Shown piece by piece: positions 42,977 through 52,629 of a DNA stretch of 64,000 nucleotides. A model generated the notes under the pieces. That model worked only from the letters and a program-made list of their open reading frames with translations. It made no database searches and was not told where the DNA came from. This stretch comes from Christensenella timonensis (GTDB taxonomy: Bacteria > Bacillota > Clostridia > Christensenellales > Christensenellaceae), in contig NZ_FLKP01000002.1 in assembly GCF_900087015.1 (NCBI RefSeq), positions 2,046,001 through 2,110,000 on the forward strand. The letters run 5' to 3'. Every line of letters starts with the position of its first letter. Position 1 is the first letter of the stretch. The translations under genes and the position numbers were made by a program.

Positions 42977-44341
42977 ATGAAAGTCAAAAAACCATCTAAA
43001 AAAATGATTGTCGCTTTAGTGGTCGTCATCGCCGGGATCGGGATTGCAAGCTACTTCGGCGTAAGCAGCGCCGCCGGAAGCGACCTGCCAGAAACCATCC
43101 AGCGCGAATACCCCGTCACCCGCGGCGATATCACCGCCGGGATCAGCGGACAGGGCGTGCTGCATTACAATGCTACGCCCCAGAATTTCAGCGAAGCCGT
43201 CACCATTGGTGAAGTATTGGTAAAACAGGGGCAAAGCGTCAAAGCGGGCGATAAACTCGCCATGGCGGATGAGGAAAAGTTAAACGACGCTTTAGAGGCC
43301 GCACAAATCGAGCTTGAAAAAGCGCGCATCGCCTTAAAACAGGCCAAAAGCGCCAAGACCTTAGGCGAACTGAACGCGCAAAAAGAGGCCGCCTCACAGG
43401 AGTCCGGCAGCGCCGAAACGGGCAACCAGCTCGCACAGGCAAACAGCACGGTCGATTCGCTCCGGCAAAAAGCCGATTCGCTGGCCGCGCAAATCGGTGA
43501 AATTGACGCGCAGATCGCCGCACTGTCCGAGGGCGACCCGCAGGCCGCGGAGCTCAATGCCAGGCGCGAAGCCCTCTCGTCCGAGCTGGAAGCCGTCAAA
43601 CAGGAGCTCGAAAGCGCGCAGCAAAACCGCTCTTCCTTAGAAGACGCAAAAAATAAGCAGGAGGAAGCGCAGGCCAAAGCGGATGCGATCGACAAAAAGA
43701 TCGCGGGAGAAAATTCCGGCAGCCTGCAAGACGCCATCGACCTTGCAAAGCTGGATGTGGAAGCCGCGCAAAAGAAAGCCGGCCAGCTGCAGCGGATCAA
43801 GGACGATCCATACCTTTACGCAAGCACGGACGGCGTTGTCCTCTCCCTCGACGCGGCGGTAGGCGCGGAAACAAAGCCCGATTCCCCCGTTGCCGCTATC
43901 GGCGACCCCAACCAGAAAACAGTCACCGTCCCCATCTCCCAGTCAGACATTGGCAAGATCGAAGAGGGACAAAATGTTGAATTTACGCTGGATGCCTTTG
44001 GCGACAGGCAGTTCACGGGCAAAGTGCTTTCGCGCAGCCTCGTTCCCATCAAGGACAGCAACCCCGTTTCCTATAACGTCGTCATCTCCGTCGACCCAAG
44101 CGACGCGGAAATGCTGGACGGCATGAGCGCCAACGCGACGATGATCTTGAAACAGCAAAAGGACGTGTTGCAGCTCTCCAATAAAGCGATCGCCGTGTGC
44201 GACGGCAAGCAATACGTGAAGATGAGAAACGACGACGGCACCCTGCGCGACGTGGAAATACAGACAGGGTTTTCGGACGGCAAGGTAAGCGAGGTCACCG
44301 GCGGCCTTTCGGACGGCGACGTCGTGATCGTGGAAGGTTGA
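42977..44341 (+). CDS. membrane fusion protein of MacAB-like exporter
   Basis: 454 residues. N-terminal signal anchor (MIVALVVVIAGIGIASYFG), a lipoyl-like segment (GEVLVKQGQSVKAGDKLA), a long Ala/Glu/Gln coiled coil (residues 105-265), the second lipoyl half (YLYASTDGVVLSLDAAVGAE) and a beta-barrel with NPVSYNVVISVDP. HlyD/MacA adaptor family; links the ABC permease to the cell wall side. GGAGG precedes ATG 42977. First gene of a four-gene exporter operon. Confidence 0.9.
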   Translation: MKVKKPSKKMIVALVVVIAGIGIASYFGVSSAAGSDLPETIQREYPVTRGDITAGISGQGVLHYNATPQNFSEAVTIGEVLVKQGQSVKAGDKLAMADEEKLNDALEAAQIELEKARIALKQAKSAKTLGELNAQKEAASQESGSAETGNQLAQANSTVDSLRQKADSLAAQIGEIDAQIAALSEGDPQAAELNARREALSSELEAVKQELESAQQNRSSLEDAKNKQEEAQAKADAIDKKIAGENSGSLQDAIDLAKLDVEAAQKKAGQLQRIKDDPYLYASTDGVVLSLDAAVGAETKPDSPVAAIGDPNQKTVTVPISQSDIGKIEEGQNVEFTLDAFGDRQFTGKVLSRSLVPIKDSNPVSYNVVISVDPSDAEMLDGMSANATMILKQQKDVLQLSNKAIAVCDGKQYVKMRNDDGTLRDVEIQTGFSDGKVSEVTGGLSDGDVVIVEG

Positions 44342-44345
44342 CGCT

Positions 44346-45551
44346 ATGAGGTTCATAGAAACGCTGCGCATCGTATGGATCAACCTGATGCAAAATAAAT
44401 TCAAGGTGCTCCTGACCTCGCTGGGTATCATCGTAGGCGCCGTCACCATCGTTATGGTCATCGCCATCGGCAAGGGCGGCGAAGCGGAGATCGCCGGGCA
44501 GTTCCAGGGCCTTTCCGCCGAGACCATCTACGTCAATCCGGATTACAGCAAGATGTTTGGTTCAGATATGGGCATGAAGCCCATCCCCAAGCTGACGCGC
44601 GAAAATATGGAACAAATGCTGCAGGAAAACAGCTATCTGCAGGATATCACACTGCGCGCCAGCTATTACGCCGACGCCGTCTTAGGTAGCCAGAAAGCGT
44701 CCTCCCAGGTAACAGGCGTGCTCGAAAACTACGAGAAGATCAACAACCTTGCCGTCGCGCAAGGGGAAAACATCTCGGACGCGGACGTGGAAAGCGAGGC
44801 CCGTGTGGCTGTGATCGGCGACGCTTTGGCGCAAAAATACTTCAAAGGCCCGGAGGACGCGGTCGGCCAAACGATCAAGGTCGGCGAACAGCAATACAAG
44901 GTCATCGGCGTATTGGAGCGCAAGGGCGACGGGATGCAGGGCGTGAACCCCGACGATACGATCTTCATCCCCTTCACTACGGGCGAGCGCTTTTTGGGCG
45001 ACGATTTTACCCTCCCCCAGGTCGTCGCCATGGCGGACAACATCAACCACGTACAGGCCGCCATGAAGCAGATGCAGGGCACGCTCGACTATATCTTAGA
45101 GGACGGCAGCGTTTACATGCTCGAAGACGCGGGCAGCCGCATCGACGCGGCAATGGAATCCGCCCGTACCATGAACGTGCTGCTGATCTCCGTGGCGACG
45201 ATCGTGTTCATCGTGGGCGGGATCGGCATCATGAACGTATTGTTCGTGTCCGTCAAGGAGCGTACCAAGGAGATCGGCATCCTGAAAGCCCTCGGCAGCT
45301 CCAAAAAGGACATCATGACGCAGTTTTTGCTTGAATCCGTCATCATCAGCCTATTCGGCGGCCTCGTTGGCGTGGCTCTTTCCTACCTCTGTATGCCGCT
45401 GATGGACTATACCGACATCCCTGTGCTGCCCACGATAGACGGGCAGGTCGTCGCCCTGCTGTTCGCGGTGGTGACGGGCAGCTTGTTCGGTTTTTACCCC
45501 GCATACAAGGCGTCCCGCTTAAAGCCGATCGACGCTTTGAATTATGAATAA
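44346..45551 (+). CDS. MacB-type ABC transporter permease
   Basis: 401 residues. N-terminal helix (KVLLTSLGIIVGAVTIVMVIAIGKG), a large MacB_PCD extracytoplasmic domain, then three C-terminal helices with the FtsX signature (VGGIGIMNVLFVSVKERTKEIGILKALGSSKKDI). Starts 4 nt after the adaptor stop. Transports peptides or antibiotics across the envelope by mechanotransmission. Confidence 0.93.
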   Translation: MRFIETLRIVWINLMQNKFKVLLTSLGIIVGAVTIVMVIAIGKGGEAEIAGQFQGLSAETIYVNPDYSKMFGSDMGMKPIPKLTRENMEQMLQENSYLQDITLRASYYADAVLGSQKASSQVTGVLENYEKINNLAVAQGENISDADVESEARVAVIGDALAQKYFKGPEDAVGQTIKVGEQQYKVIGVLERKGDGMQGVNPDDTIFIPFTTGERFLGDDFTLPQVVAMADNINHVQAAMKQMQGTLDYILEDGSVYMLEDAGSRIDAAMESARTMNVLLISVATIVFIVGGIGIMNVLFVSVKERTKEIGILKALGSSKKDIMTQFLLESVIISLFGGLVGVALSYLCMPLMDYTDIPVLPTIDGQVVALLFAVVTGSLFGFYPAYKASRLKPIDALNYE

Positions 45552-45582
45552 ACATACACACACAAGAAAGGAAAACAAAAAC

Positions 45583-46209
45583 ATGAAAAATTTTCTAATG
45601 GTAACCTTCGCAGCCCTGCTGCTTTTCTCCCTCGCCGCATGCAGCGCGCCCGCCGCGCCGGAGGCCTCCCCCATTTCCCCGCAAGGAGACGCCCCCGCGG
45701 GCGGTGGACAAACGCCCCCTGACGGCGCGGAAACCAAAAACATAGAAATGTTGTACGGCAAGGTCAAATCGCTCGTGGGCAACACAGTGGCGCTCGACCT
45801 CGCAAAGCAGCCGGGAGGCGGCGATACCTCGGTGATCCCGGAGGGCGCGGAGCCGGATACCGGCGGCGTTCCTGCGGACGGGTATGACATTGCCATCGAC
45901 AGCAGTAAAAGCGCCGCCGTTACCGGCGGCGATGAAGAAAGCGGAAGCGATGGGGAAGGCGGCGGGATCAGCTCCAGTTACTTTGCCGAAGACGAAAATG
46001 GCAACATGATCCAGTTACATCCGGAGGACACGCCCAAATTGGAGCTGGAATACACGGGCGAAACCACGGAACTGACCATCCCTGCCGGCCTGAAAATCTA
46101 CGATTCCATCGGCAAGGAGCTCAAAATGTCCGACTTAAAAGAGGGCAACGTGCTGATGGTGATGCAAAACGGGGACGGTTCCATCGAATCGATCACAGTC
46201 ATGGAGTAG
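45583..46209 (+). CDS. acidic lipoprotein in the exporter operon
   Basis: 208 residues with lipobox signal (LLLFSLAACSAP), a Pro/Gly-rich low-complexity linker, and a C-terminal beta-like region (ELEYTGETTELTIPAGLKIYDSIGKELKMSDLKEGNVLMVM). Lies between permease and ATPase, 3 nt before the latter, so clearly part of the system. Possibly a substrate-binding or assembly subunit. The C-terminal part resembles small DUF-type OB-like modules, with no firm family. Confidence 0.75.
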   Translation: MKNFLMVTFAALLLFSLAACSAPAAPEASPISPQGDAPAGGGQTPPDGAETKNIEMLYGKVKSLVGNTVALDLAKQPGGGDTSVIPEGAEPDTGGVPADGYDIAIDSSKSAAVTGGDEESGSDGEGGGISSSYFAEDENGNMIQLHPEDTPKLELEYTGETTELTIPAGLKIYDSIGKELKMSDLKEGNVLMVMQNGDGSIESITVME

Positions 46210-46212
46210 CCA

Positions 46213-46884
46213 ATGGAACATTTCCTTGTACTGTCAAAGGTGAACAAATCCTATGCCGTGGGCGACAGCCGCCTGCACGTCCTAAAGGATATCGGCTTGC
46301 AGGTGGAACGGGGCGAATATTTAACGATACTCGGCCCGTCCGGCAGCGGAAAATCGACGCTGATGAACATCATCGGCTGTATGGATACGCTCGATACGGG
46401 CGGCTATTTCCTGGATGGTGAGCCGGTGCATGAAAAAGGCGACAGCGAACTGACCATACTGCGCAACCAAAAGATCGGGTTCATCTTCCAGAAATACCAC
46501 CTGATCCCGCAGTATACCGCCCTGCAAAACGTGATCATGCCCCTGCTGCTGCGCGGTATGTCGCGCGCAGAGGCGATTGCGCAGGCGGAGGAAAGCATTC
46601 GCCTTGTAGGCCTCACAGAACGCATCCGCCACCGTCCCAACGAGCTTTCCGGCGGCCAGCAGCAGCGCGTAGCCATTGCCCGCGCGCTGGTGACAAAGCC
46701 CGCCCTGCTGCTGGCTGACGAACCGACGGGCGCGCTCGATTCAGCGACCGGAAAGGAGATCTTAAAGCTGTTTTCCGAGCTCAACGATGCAGGCAATACC
46801 ATCGTCATGATCAGCCACGACGAGGGCGTGGCCAAAGCCAGCAAGCGCATCGTCACCATCAGCGACGGACGGCTGGAGGCATAG
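46213..46884 (+). CDS. MacB-type ABC transporter ATP-binding protein
   Basis: 223 residues. Walker A GPSGSGKSTLMNIIGCMD, Q-loop FIFQKYHLIPQYTALQN, signature LSGGQQQRVAIARAL, Walker B LLLADEPTGALD, H-loop MISHDEGVA. LolD/MacB class ATPase that drives the upstream permease. Confidence 0.95.
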   Translation: MEHFLVLSKVNKSYAVGDSRLHVLKDIGLQVERGEYLTILGPSGSGKSTLMNIIGCMDTLDTGGYFLDGEPVHEKGDSELTILRNQKIGFIFQKYHLIPQYTALQNVIMPLLLRGMSRAEAIAQAEESIRLVGLTERIRHRPNELSGGQQQRVAIARALVTKPALLLADEPTGALDSATGKEILKLFSELNDAGNTIVMISHDEGVAKASKRIVTISDGRLEA

Positions 46885-46893
46885 GTAACAGGT

Positions 46894-46923
46894 AAAAGGG
46901 GCGGGATATCCCGCCTCTTTTTA
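46894..46923 (+). terminator. terminator of the exporter operon
   Basis: GGCGGGA and TCCCGCC pair around a minimal loop, followed by TCTTTTTATT. Confidence 0.88.
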
Positions 46924-47068
46924 TTCCCGGCAGGCTGCCGCGTTCCGCCATTCCCTTACCACTCACGCCGCCGCGCACAAATTTATCGATTATCAATAAA
47001 TTTTTGTTGACATATAATAAAATCCGGTTTATACTTGCCATGATAAGATGAAGAAACCGGAGGCTGTT

Positions 47069-47503
47069 ATGAAACACGGACAAACCGCTGCAAAAATATT
47101 GAACGGCGCGATTATCGTATGCATGGTGGCGATCATCGCCCTCTTTGCGACTACGCCGTTTTTGTCAAAGTACATGGCCGACGTTTATGTCGTGCAAAGT
47201 TTTATTTTCTTCTATACGGCGGGCGCGCTTGCCCTGTGGTTTTTATACGAGCTGCGCAAGCTGATCCTAAGCGTGCGCGCAGGCAACCCGTTCATCAGGC
47301 GCAATGTCGTCATCCTGAAGCGCTTGTCCCTGTCCCTTGGCCTGCTGCTTGCGGACTTTATCTTCATTACCTGCTTCAAGCCGTCCGTTTCCAAGCTGCT
47401 GTGCATTGCGCTTCTGCTGCTGGGCGTACTGTGCGCGCAGGTGCTTGCCCACCTGATCCAGCGTGCCGCGGAGTACCGCGAAGAGCTGGATCTTACCGTG
47501 TGA
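47069..47503 (+). CDS. DUF2975 membrane protein
   Basis: 144 residues with four transmembrane helices. NPFIRRNVVILKRLSLSLGLLLADFIF fits the DUF2975 core. It is followed 9 nt later by a small XRE regulator, the usual partner of DUF2975 proteins in Firmicutes. CCGGAGG precedes ATG 47069; ATG 47048 has no ribosome binding site. Function unknown. Confidence 0.8.
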   Translation: MKHGQTAAKILNGAIIVCMVAIIALFATTPFLSKYMADVYVVQSFIFFYTAGALALWFLYELRKLILSVRAGNPFIRRNVVILKRLSLSLGLLLADFIFITCFKPSVSKLLCIALLLLGVLCAQVLAHLIQRAAEYREELDLTV

Positions 47504-47512
47504 GGTGGCGCG

Positions 47513-47725
47513 ATGGCGATACTGGTAAACCTTGACGTGATGATGGCAAAGCGCAAGATCAGCTTAAACGAGCTTGCGGAGCGGGTGGATATCTCGCTTG
47601 CCAATTTGTCCATCCTCAAAAATAACAAATGTAAGGCGGTGCGCTTTTCGACGCTCAACGCCCTGTGCCGGGCGCTCGATTGCCAGCCCGCCGACCTTTT
47701 GGAATATATCCCGGATAACGAATAA
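47513..47725 (+). CDS. small Cro/CI (YozG-type) transcriptional regulator
   Basis: 70 residues, a single HTH_26 domain: MILVNLDVMMAKRKISLNELAERVDISLANLSILKNNKCKAVRFSTLNALCRALDCQPADLLEY pattern. GAGGTGGCG precedes the ATG. Probably autoregulates the DUF2975 pair. Confidence 0.9.
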   Translation: MAILVNLDVMMAKRKISLNELAERVDISLANLSILKNNKCKAVRFSTLNALCRALDCQPADLLEYIPDNE

Positions 47726-47803
47726 GCGGTAAACCCATACCCTTGCCGCCTTGACCGCCTGTGCGGCACGGCTGGTTTGTTTTACCCAAAAACGGAGGTT
47801 ATT

Positions 47804-49474
47804 ATGACGATTGAACAAACAAAGCTATCCACGCCGCGTTTGGCGGCTGCAAGCGTGCTGCTTGCCCTTTCCTTTTGTATCCTGCTCTACGACAGCCTGT
47901 TTAAGCTCATCCCGCTCGGTTTGAACGTCCCGCTCTACCTTGCCGCCTTTTACCTTTCCCTTGGCATCGCGCTCGGCAAACGCTTTACATCCGGCCTCAA
48001 ACCGACCGTGCTGCACCTGGCGCTCATTACCCTGCTGTGCATCCCCTTCGTGCTGATCAGCAATCCCCTGCTGCTCACGCTTTCCGCCATCCTCATCATT
48101 TTATTGGTAGGCGAACAGGTTATGCTGAGCATGAAAAAGGCGCTGCACGACCCTTATTCCTTCTGCTTCGTGGGTGATTCACTCGCCCTCTGGTTTACCT
48201 TTTCCTTCGGGGGCGTGAAGGGTGCGTTCGCACAATACAAAAGCGGCGGCAAAAGCCGTTTTACAGGGATCCTCATCGGCATTGCCGTGGCCATCCCCGT
48301 GCTGCTTGCCGTGATCCCGCTGCTCATGTCCGGCGACGCGGTCTTTGACAAGGCCTTCCGGGATCTGTTCGGCGGCCTTAGGTGGAACGACATTTTGGGC
48401 AATATCGCCGCCATGCTGCTGCTGTTCACCCTCGCCTCCGGCCTTTTTTGGGCGCTCGCCGCACGGCCGCGCACCAAGCCGCCCGTGCGCCCCATATACG
48501 CCGAAGCCGTTCCTCCCGCCTATGATACGCGGCAGCCGTATGCCCAGCCCCCTGCCGCCTATGCGCAATCCATACCGGCGCAAAAGCAGCCCGCCTATTT
48601 CAACCTCACGGCCTCTTTCTTCGTATTGGGCGCGCTTTCCGCCGTCCTGCTGCCCTTTTGCGCCATCCAGTTTGCCTGCCTGTTCGCGGGCAGCGTGCCG
48701 GAAGGCTTCACCTATGCGGAATATGCGCGCAGCGGTTTTTGGCAGCTCCTTGCCGTGGCGGTCATCGTGATCGCGCTGGTATTGCTGCTGCTGCGCTTCG
48801 GCGCGCCGTGTTCTTCCGCCGCCAACAGCGCCCGGCGCATTTTGATGGCGCTGCTGCTCGTGTGCACGCTCGTACTGCTCGTGTCGGCCTTCTCGCGCAT
48901 GACGCTTTACGAACAGTTCTTCGGCTTTTCCCAGCTGCGGCTGTTCACGCAGTTCTTCATGGCGGCGCTGCTTGCTTTCCTGGCGTTTGGCATCGCCCGC
49001 CTGTGGCTTTCCCGCCTCAACCTTAAGAAATGTGCCTTTTTCTGCTTCCTCGGCTGCTACATCGTGATGGCCTTTTTCAATGTCGACGCTTTCATCGCGC
49101 GGGAAAACGTCAAAAACCAGGGCGGCAATGCCGATATCACCTACCTTACCACGCTGGGGCCGGACGCCCTGCCCTACTACATTGATATGCTCGACCCCGC
49201 CGATTTTGAAACGGAGATCGTGCCGGAGGAGGATTACGATTATGACAGCCGCCCAAACTTCACGTATATCGGCGGCGGCAACATGCTGCTTTACGATGAC
49301 CCCGCCGCCTTACGGCAGGCGCGCAGCTTAAGCCACATTATGCGCGACATAGACGTTTCAGACAACTGGCGTTACCTAAACGCCGGGCGCAGCGCCGCCA
49401 AGCAAGCGCTGGATGCGCATCCTGACATTGTTTTGAAGATCGAGGAGATCAGGGACGCGCTCAAAAGCCGCTGA
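47804..49474 (+). CDS. DUF4173-like polytopic membrane protein
   Basis: 556 residues with about twelve hydrophobic segments. MSGDAVFDKAFRDLFGGLRWNDILG and the C-terminal NVDAFIARENVKNQGGNADITYLTTLGPDALPYY match DUF4153/DUF4173. A Pro/Tyr/Gln-rich cytoplasmic loop lies near residues 225-265. GGAGG precedes ATG 47804. Function unknown; often linked with small regulators such as those upstream. Confidence 0.8.
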   Translation: MTIEQTKLSTPRLAAASVLLALSFCILLYDSLFKLIPLGLNVPLYLAAFYLSLGIALGKRFTSGLKPTVLHLALITLLCIPFVLISNPLLLTLSAILIILLVGEQVMLSMKKALHDPYSFCFVGDSLALWFTFSFGGVKGAFAQYKSGGKSRFTGILIGIAVAIPVLLAVIPLLMSGDAVFDKAFRDLFGGLRWNDILGNIAAMLLLFTLASGLFWALAARPRTKPPVRPIYAEAVPPAYDTRQPYAQPPAAYAQSIPAQKQPAYFNLTASFFVLGALSAVLLPFCAIQFACLFAGSVPEGFTYAEYARSGFWQLLAVAVIVIALVLLLLRFGAPCSSAANSARRILMALLLVCTLVLLVSAFSRMTLYEQFFGFSQLRLFTQFFMAALLAFLAFGIARLWLSRLNLKKCAFFCFLGCYIVMAFFNVDAFIARENVKNQGGNADITYLTTLGPDALPYYIDMLDPADFETEIVPEEDYDYDSRPNFTYIGGGNMLLYDDPAALRQARSLSHIMRDIDVSDNWRYLNAGRSAAKQALDAHPDIVLKIEEIRDALKSR

Positions 49475-49509
49475 TCCCAGTGTGTGAACAAAGACGATCT
49501 TAATGCAGC

Positions 49510-49545
49510 AAAAAAGGGCCTGTACGCGTTTGTACAAGCCCTTTT
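49510..49545. terminator. bidirectional terminator between DUF4173 gene and catalase
   Basis: AAAAAAGGGC and GCCCTTTTG with inner TGTAC/GTACA pairing; works for both convergent genes. Confidence 0.85.
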
Positions 49546-49555
49546 GATCCTGTCC

Positions 49556-51070
49556 TTACATCCTGCCCGGCATCGTCGCCTCATTGAGCTCGTCGTTGCT
49601 AAGCTCCTTAAGCTCGCGCACCTTGCCCAGGTCAAGGCCCAGAGCCTGCGCGATACGCGTACCGTACTCCTCGTCCGCGCGGTAACAATGCGCTGCGTGG
49701 CGGTACTTGATATTCTCCGTCACCGGCGCGATGTTGCGTGCCGTATTGCCGATGAGTACGTTGCGCTGCTCCTCGCTCATCAGGCGGTATAGCTTGCCCG
49801 GCGCCTTGAATACGTCGTCCGTCGGGTCGTCCGCCGGGTCAAAGGCATACATAGCGCCCGTAAGGTCGAGCGGCGGTTCCATGGCCTCCGGCTGCGGCGC
49901 CCACTGGCCATAGCTGTTGGGCGTATAAGCGACCGTGCCGCCGTAATTGCCGTCCACGCGCATCTGCCCGTCGCGGTGGAACTCGTTGACCTCCACCCTC
50001 GCCCTGTTGACGGGGATCTGGTTGTGGTTCACGCCCAGGCGGTAGCGGTGCGCGTCCCCATAAGAGAACAACCGCCCCTGTAAAAGCTTGTCCGGCGAGA
50101 AGCCGATGCCCGGTACCACGTGCGCGGGGGAAAACGCAGCCTGCTCTACCTCGGCGAAGTAGTTTTCCGGGTTGCGGTTCAGTTCCACAACGCCCACCTC
50201 GTGCAGCGGATACTCCTTATGCGGCCATACCTTCGTGATATCGAACGGGTTTTCGTAATGGTTTTTGGCCTGCTCCTCCGTCATGATCTGGAAATACATC
50301 GTCCAGCGTGGATAATCCCCGCGCTCGATCGCCTCGAACAGGTCGCGCCCGTGGCTCTCCCGGTCTTTGCCGATCAGCTCCTCCGCCTCTGCGTCGGTTA
50401 GGTTCTTGATACCCTGCTGTGTGCGCAGGTGGAATTTGCACCATACGCGCTCGTTCTTATCGTTGTACAAACTGTAGGTGTGCGACCCAAACCCGTGCAT
50501 GTGGCGGTAGGAAGCCGGGATGCCGCGGTCGGACATCACGATGGTCACCTGGTGCAGCGCCTCCGGCAGCAGCGTCCAGAAATCCCAGTTATTCTGCGCG
50601 CTGCGTAAATTTGTCTTAGGGTCGCGCTTGACCGCCCTGTTGAGCCCCGGGAAGTTGTGCGCGTCGCGCAGGAAAAACACCGGCGTGTTGTTGCCCACCA
50701 AGTCCCAGTTGCCCTCCTCGGTATAAAACTTCATCGCAAACCCGCGAATATCGCGCTCTGCGTCCGCGGCGCCGCGTTCGCCCGCCACCGTGGAAAAGCG
50801 CACGAACATATCCGTTTTACTGCCCGGCGTAAAGACCTTCGCCTTCGTCCACTGCGAAACGTCGTGCGTGGCGGTAAACGTGCCGTAAGCGCCGCTCCCT
50901 TTTGCGTGCATCCTGCGTTCCGGGATCACCTCCCGGTCAAAGTGCGCCAGCTTTTCCATCAGCCACACGTCCTGCATCATAACAGGCCCGCGCGAACCCG
51001 CCGTCACCGAATTCTCGTTTTCGGGCACCGGCGCGCCCACCTCGTTTGTCAGCTTTCTTTTTTCATCCAT
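49556..51070 (-). CDS. katA: monofunctional haem catalase (clade 3 small subunit)
   Basis: 504 residues. Decomposes hydrogen peroxide. Active-site His in [20 protein letters not shown], Asn in GNNTPVFF, and the haem-binding Tyr motif [14 protein letters not shown]. The protein is cytoplasmic and full length. It lies directly downstream of rplA, where rplJ-rplL would be expected, with a terminator between. GGGAGGGG precedes the ATG. Presence of haem catalase suggests haem uptake or synthesis and some oxygen tolerance. Confidence 0.96.
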   Translation of the reverse strand: MDEKRKLTNEVGAPVPENENSVTAGSRGPVMMQDVWLMEKLAHFDREVIPERRMHAKGSGAYGTFTATHDVSQWTKAKVFTPGSKTDMFVRFSTVAGERGAADAERDIRGFAMKFYTEEGNWDLVGNNTPVFFLRDAHNFPGLNRAVKRDPKTNLRSAQNNWDFWTLLPEALHQVTIVMSDRGIPASYRHMHGFGSHTYSLYNDKNERVWCKFHLRTQQGIKNLTDAEAEELIGKDRESHGRDLFEAIERGDYPRWTMYFQIMTEEQAKNHYENPFDITKVWPHKEYPLHEVGVVELNRNPENYFAEVEQAAFSPAHVVPGIGFSPDKLLQGRLFSYGDAHRYRLGVNHNQIPVNRARVEVNEFHRDGQMRVDGNYGGTVAYTPNSYGQWAPQPEAMEPPLDLTGAMYAFDPADDPTDDVFKAPGKLYRLMSEEQRNVLIGNTARNIAPVTENIKYRHAAHCYRADEEYGTRIAQALGLDLGKVRELKELSNDELNEATMPGRM

Positions 51071-51137
51071 TGGTATACCCCTCCCTTTTAATGAAATGAT
51101 ACCTATAGATAAACGTTTCCCGCCGCATATAAACGCA

Positions 51138-51173
51138 CAAAAAAGACAGCCGGCTTTTGCCTGGCTGCCTTTT
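51138..51173 (-). terminator. terminator after rplA
   Basis: AGGCAGCC pairs with GGCTGTCT on the - strand, followed by TTTTTT. It ends the rpmG-secE-nusG-rplK-rplA unit. Confidence 0.85.
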
Positions 51174-51184
51174 GGTTACGTGTG

Positions 51185-51877
51185 TCAGATGAAGCGCAGC
51201 GGGTTTATCTTCACGCCCGGGCCCATCGTCGATGCGATCACCACGCTCTTTAAGTAAGTGCCCTTCGCAGCCGACGGCTTCGCCTTCACGATCGCGTCCA
51301 TGATCGACTTCAGGTTTTCGCCGAGCTTCTGCTCGTCAAAGCTCTTCTTGCCGATCGGTACGTGGATGATCGCCGTCTTGTCGACGCGGTACTCCACCTT
51401 ACCGGCTTTGATGTCTGCAATCGCCTTAGCGATGTCCATCGTAACCGTGCCGGATTTCGGGTTCGGCATCAGGCCCTTCGGCCCGAGAACCTTACCGATC
51501 CGCCCGATTGCGCCCATCATATCGGGCGTCGCGACGATCACGTCATAATCAAACCAGCTTTCCTTCTGGATCTTTTCGATCATTTCTTCAGCGCCTACGA
51601 AATCCGCACCGGCTTCCTCCGCTTCCTTTGCCTTGTCGCCCTTTGCGAGCACCAGCACCTTAACGGATTTCCCTGTTCCGTGCGGCAGCACGACCGCACC
51701 GCGAACCTGCTGGTCTGCGTGACGCGGGTCAACGCCCAGCCTCACGGAAAGCTCGATCGTTTCGTCGAAGTTTGCCTTTGCGGTCTCCTTGCAGATTTTC
51801 ACTGCTTCTTCCGGGTCAAACAGTGTCATCCTGTCAAAGCTCTTTACGCTGTCTAAATATTTCTTTCCCTTTTTCAT
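51185..51877 (-). CDS. rplA: 50S ribosomal protein L1
   Basis: 230 residues. [38 protein letters not shown] and [18 protein letters not shown] are L1 signatures. Forms the L1 stalk at the ribosomal E site. 3 nt downstream of rplK. Confidence 0.97.
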   Translation of the reverse strand: MKKGKKYLDSVKSFDRMTLFDPEEAVKICKETAKANFDETIELSVRLGVDPRHADQQVRGAVVLPHGTGKSVKVLVLAKGDKAKEAEEAGADFVGAEEMIEKIQKESWFDYDVIVATPDMMGAIGRIGKVLGPKGLMPNPKSGTVTMDIAKAIADIKAGKVEYRVDKTAIIHVPIGKKSFDEQKLGENLKSIMDAIVKAKPSAAKGTYLKSVVIASTMGPGVKINPLRFI

Positions 51878-51880
51878 CGC

Positions 51881-52306
51881 TTAGCCCTCCACTTCTACGC
51901 CCATGCTTCTTGCGGTTCCCGCAATCATGCTGACTGCCGCGTCAAGCGACGCTGCGTTAAGGTCGGGCATTTTGAGCGTTGCGATCTCTTCAAGCTGCGC
52001 GCGCGTGATCGTTGCGACCTTCTGCTTGTTCGGCACGCCGGAAGCCTTCTCGATCTTGCAGGCTTTTTTGATAAGCACTGCCGCCGGAGGCGTCTTGGTG
52101 ATGAAGCTGAAGGAACGGTCTGCGTACACAGTGATCACGACCGGGATGATAAGCCCGGCCTGCTGCGCCGTCTTCTCGTTGAACGCCTTTGTGAAATCCA
52201 TGATGTTTACGCCGTGCTGGCCGAGCGCAGGCCCGACCGGCGGCGCAGGCGTTGCTTTTCCTGCGGGTATCTGCAATTTGATATACCCTGCGATTTTCTT
52301 TGCCAT
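51881..52306 (-). CDS. rplK: 50S ribosomal protein L11
   Basis: 141 residues. [30 protein letters not shown] is the N-terminal domain signature. Part of the GTPase-associated centre. Confidence 0.97.
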   Translation of the reverse strand: MAKKIAGYIKLQIPAGKATPAPPVGPALGQHGVNIMDFTKAFNEKTAQQAGLIIPVVITVYADRSFSFITKTPPAAVLIKKACKIEKASGVPNKQKVATITRAQLEEIATLKMPDLNAASLDAAVSMIAGTARSMGVEVEG

Positions 52307-52392
52307 AGTCTTTATCCTTCTTTCTTATAAAATGTGGTTGCGATGCAAGGATTACATCTCCCACTTAATAACTGTTTCCTATCGATTCTTTC

Positions 52393-52486
52393 TGCCGCCA
52401 GCCGTCGCGGTCGATATGCAAACCGCTCGGGTTTTACTCCGTAAAAACTCTCTCTTGTAAACGCCGTCGCGACTCTGCCGGATCAG
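52393..52486. repeat. modular intergenic element, module B copy 4
   Basis: CCAGCCGTCGCGGTCGATATG, GGGTTTTACTCCGTAAAAAC hairpin, in which both arms have changed together relative to GGGTTTTGC/GCAAAAAC (compensatory). Lies within the 323-bp gap between nusG and rplK. Confidence 0.8.
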
Positions 52487-52513
52487 GCACAGCCATAGCC
52501 ATCTATTCTCGTA

Positions 52514-52611
52514 TAGCATCCGGTATTGTGATGCCAGACGTATGCGAGTTTAACATCGCGCAGCGAGGTTGGGTGTTTGAGCAAGTAGGCTGGCATTACA
52601 TGCCGGATGCG
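52514..52611. repeat. modular intergenic element, module C copy 2
   Basis: Arms GCATCCGGTATTGTGATGCC and GGCATTACATGCCGGATGCG. CCGG/CCGG replaces CCGCC/GGCGG of copy 1, with pairing preserved. Confidence 0.85.
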
Positions 52612-52629
52612 TTCTGCTTCAAATCGATA

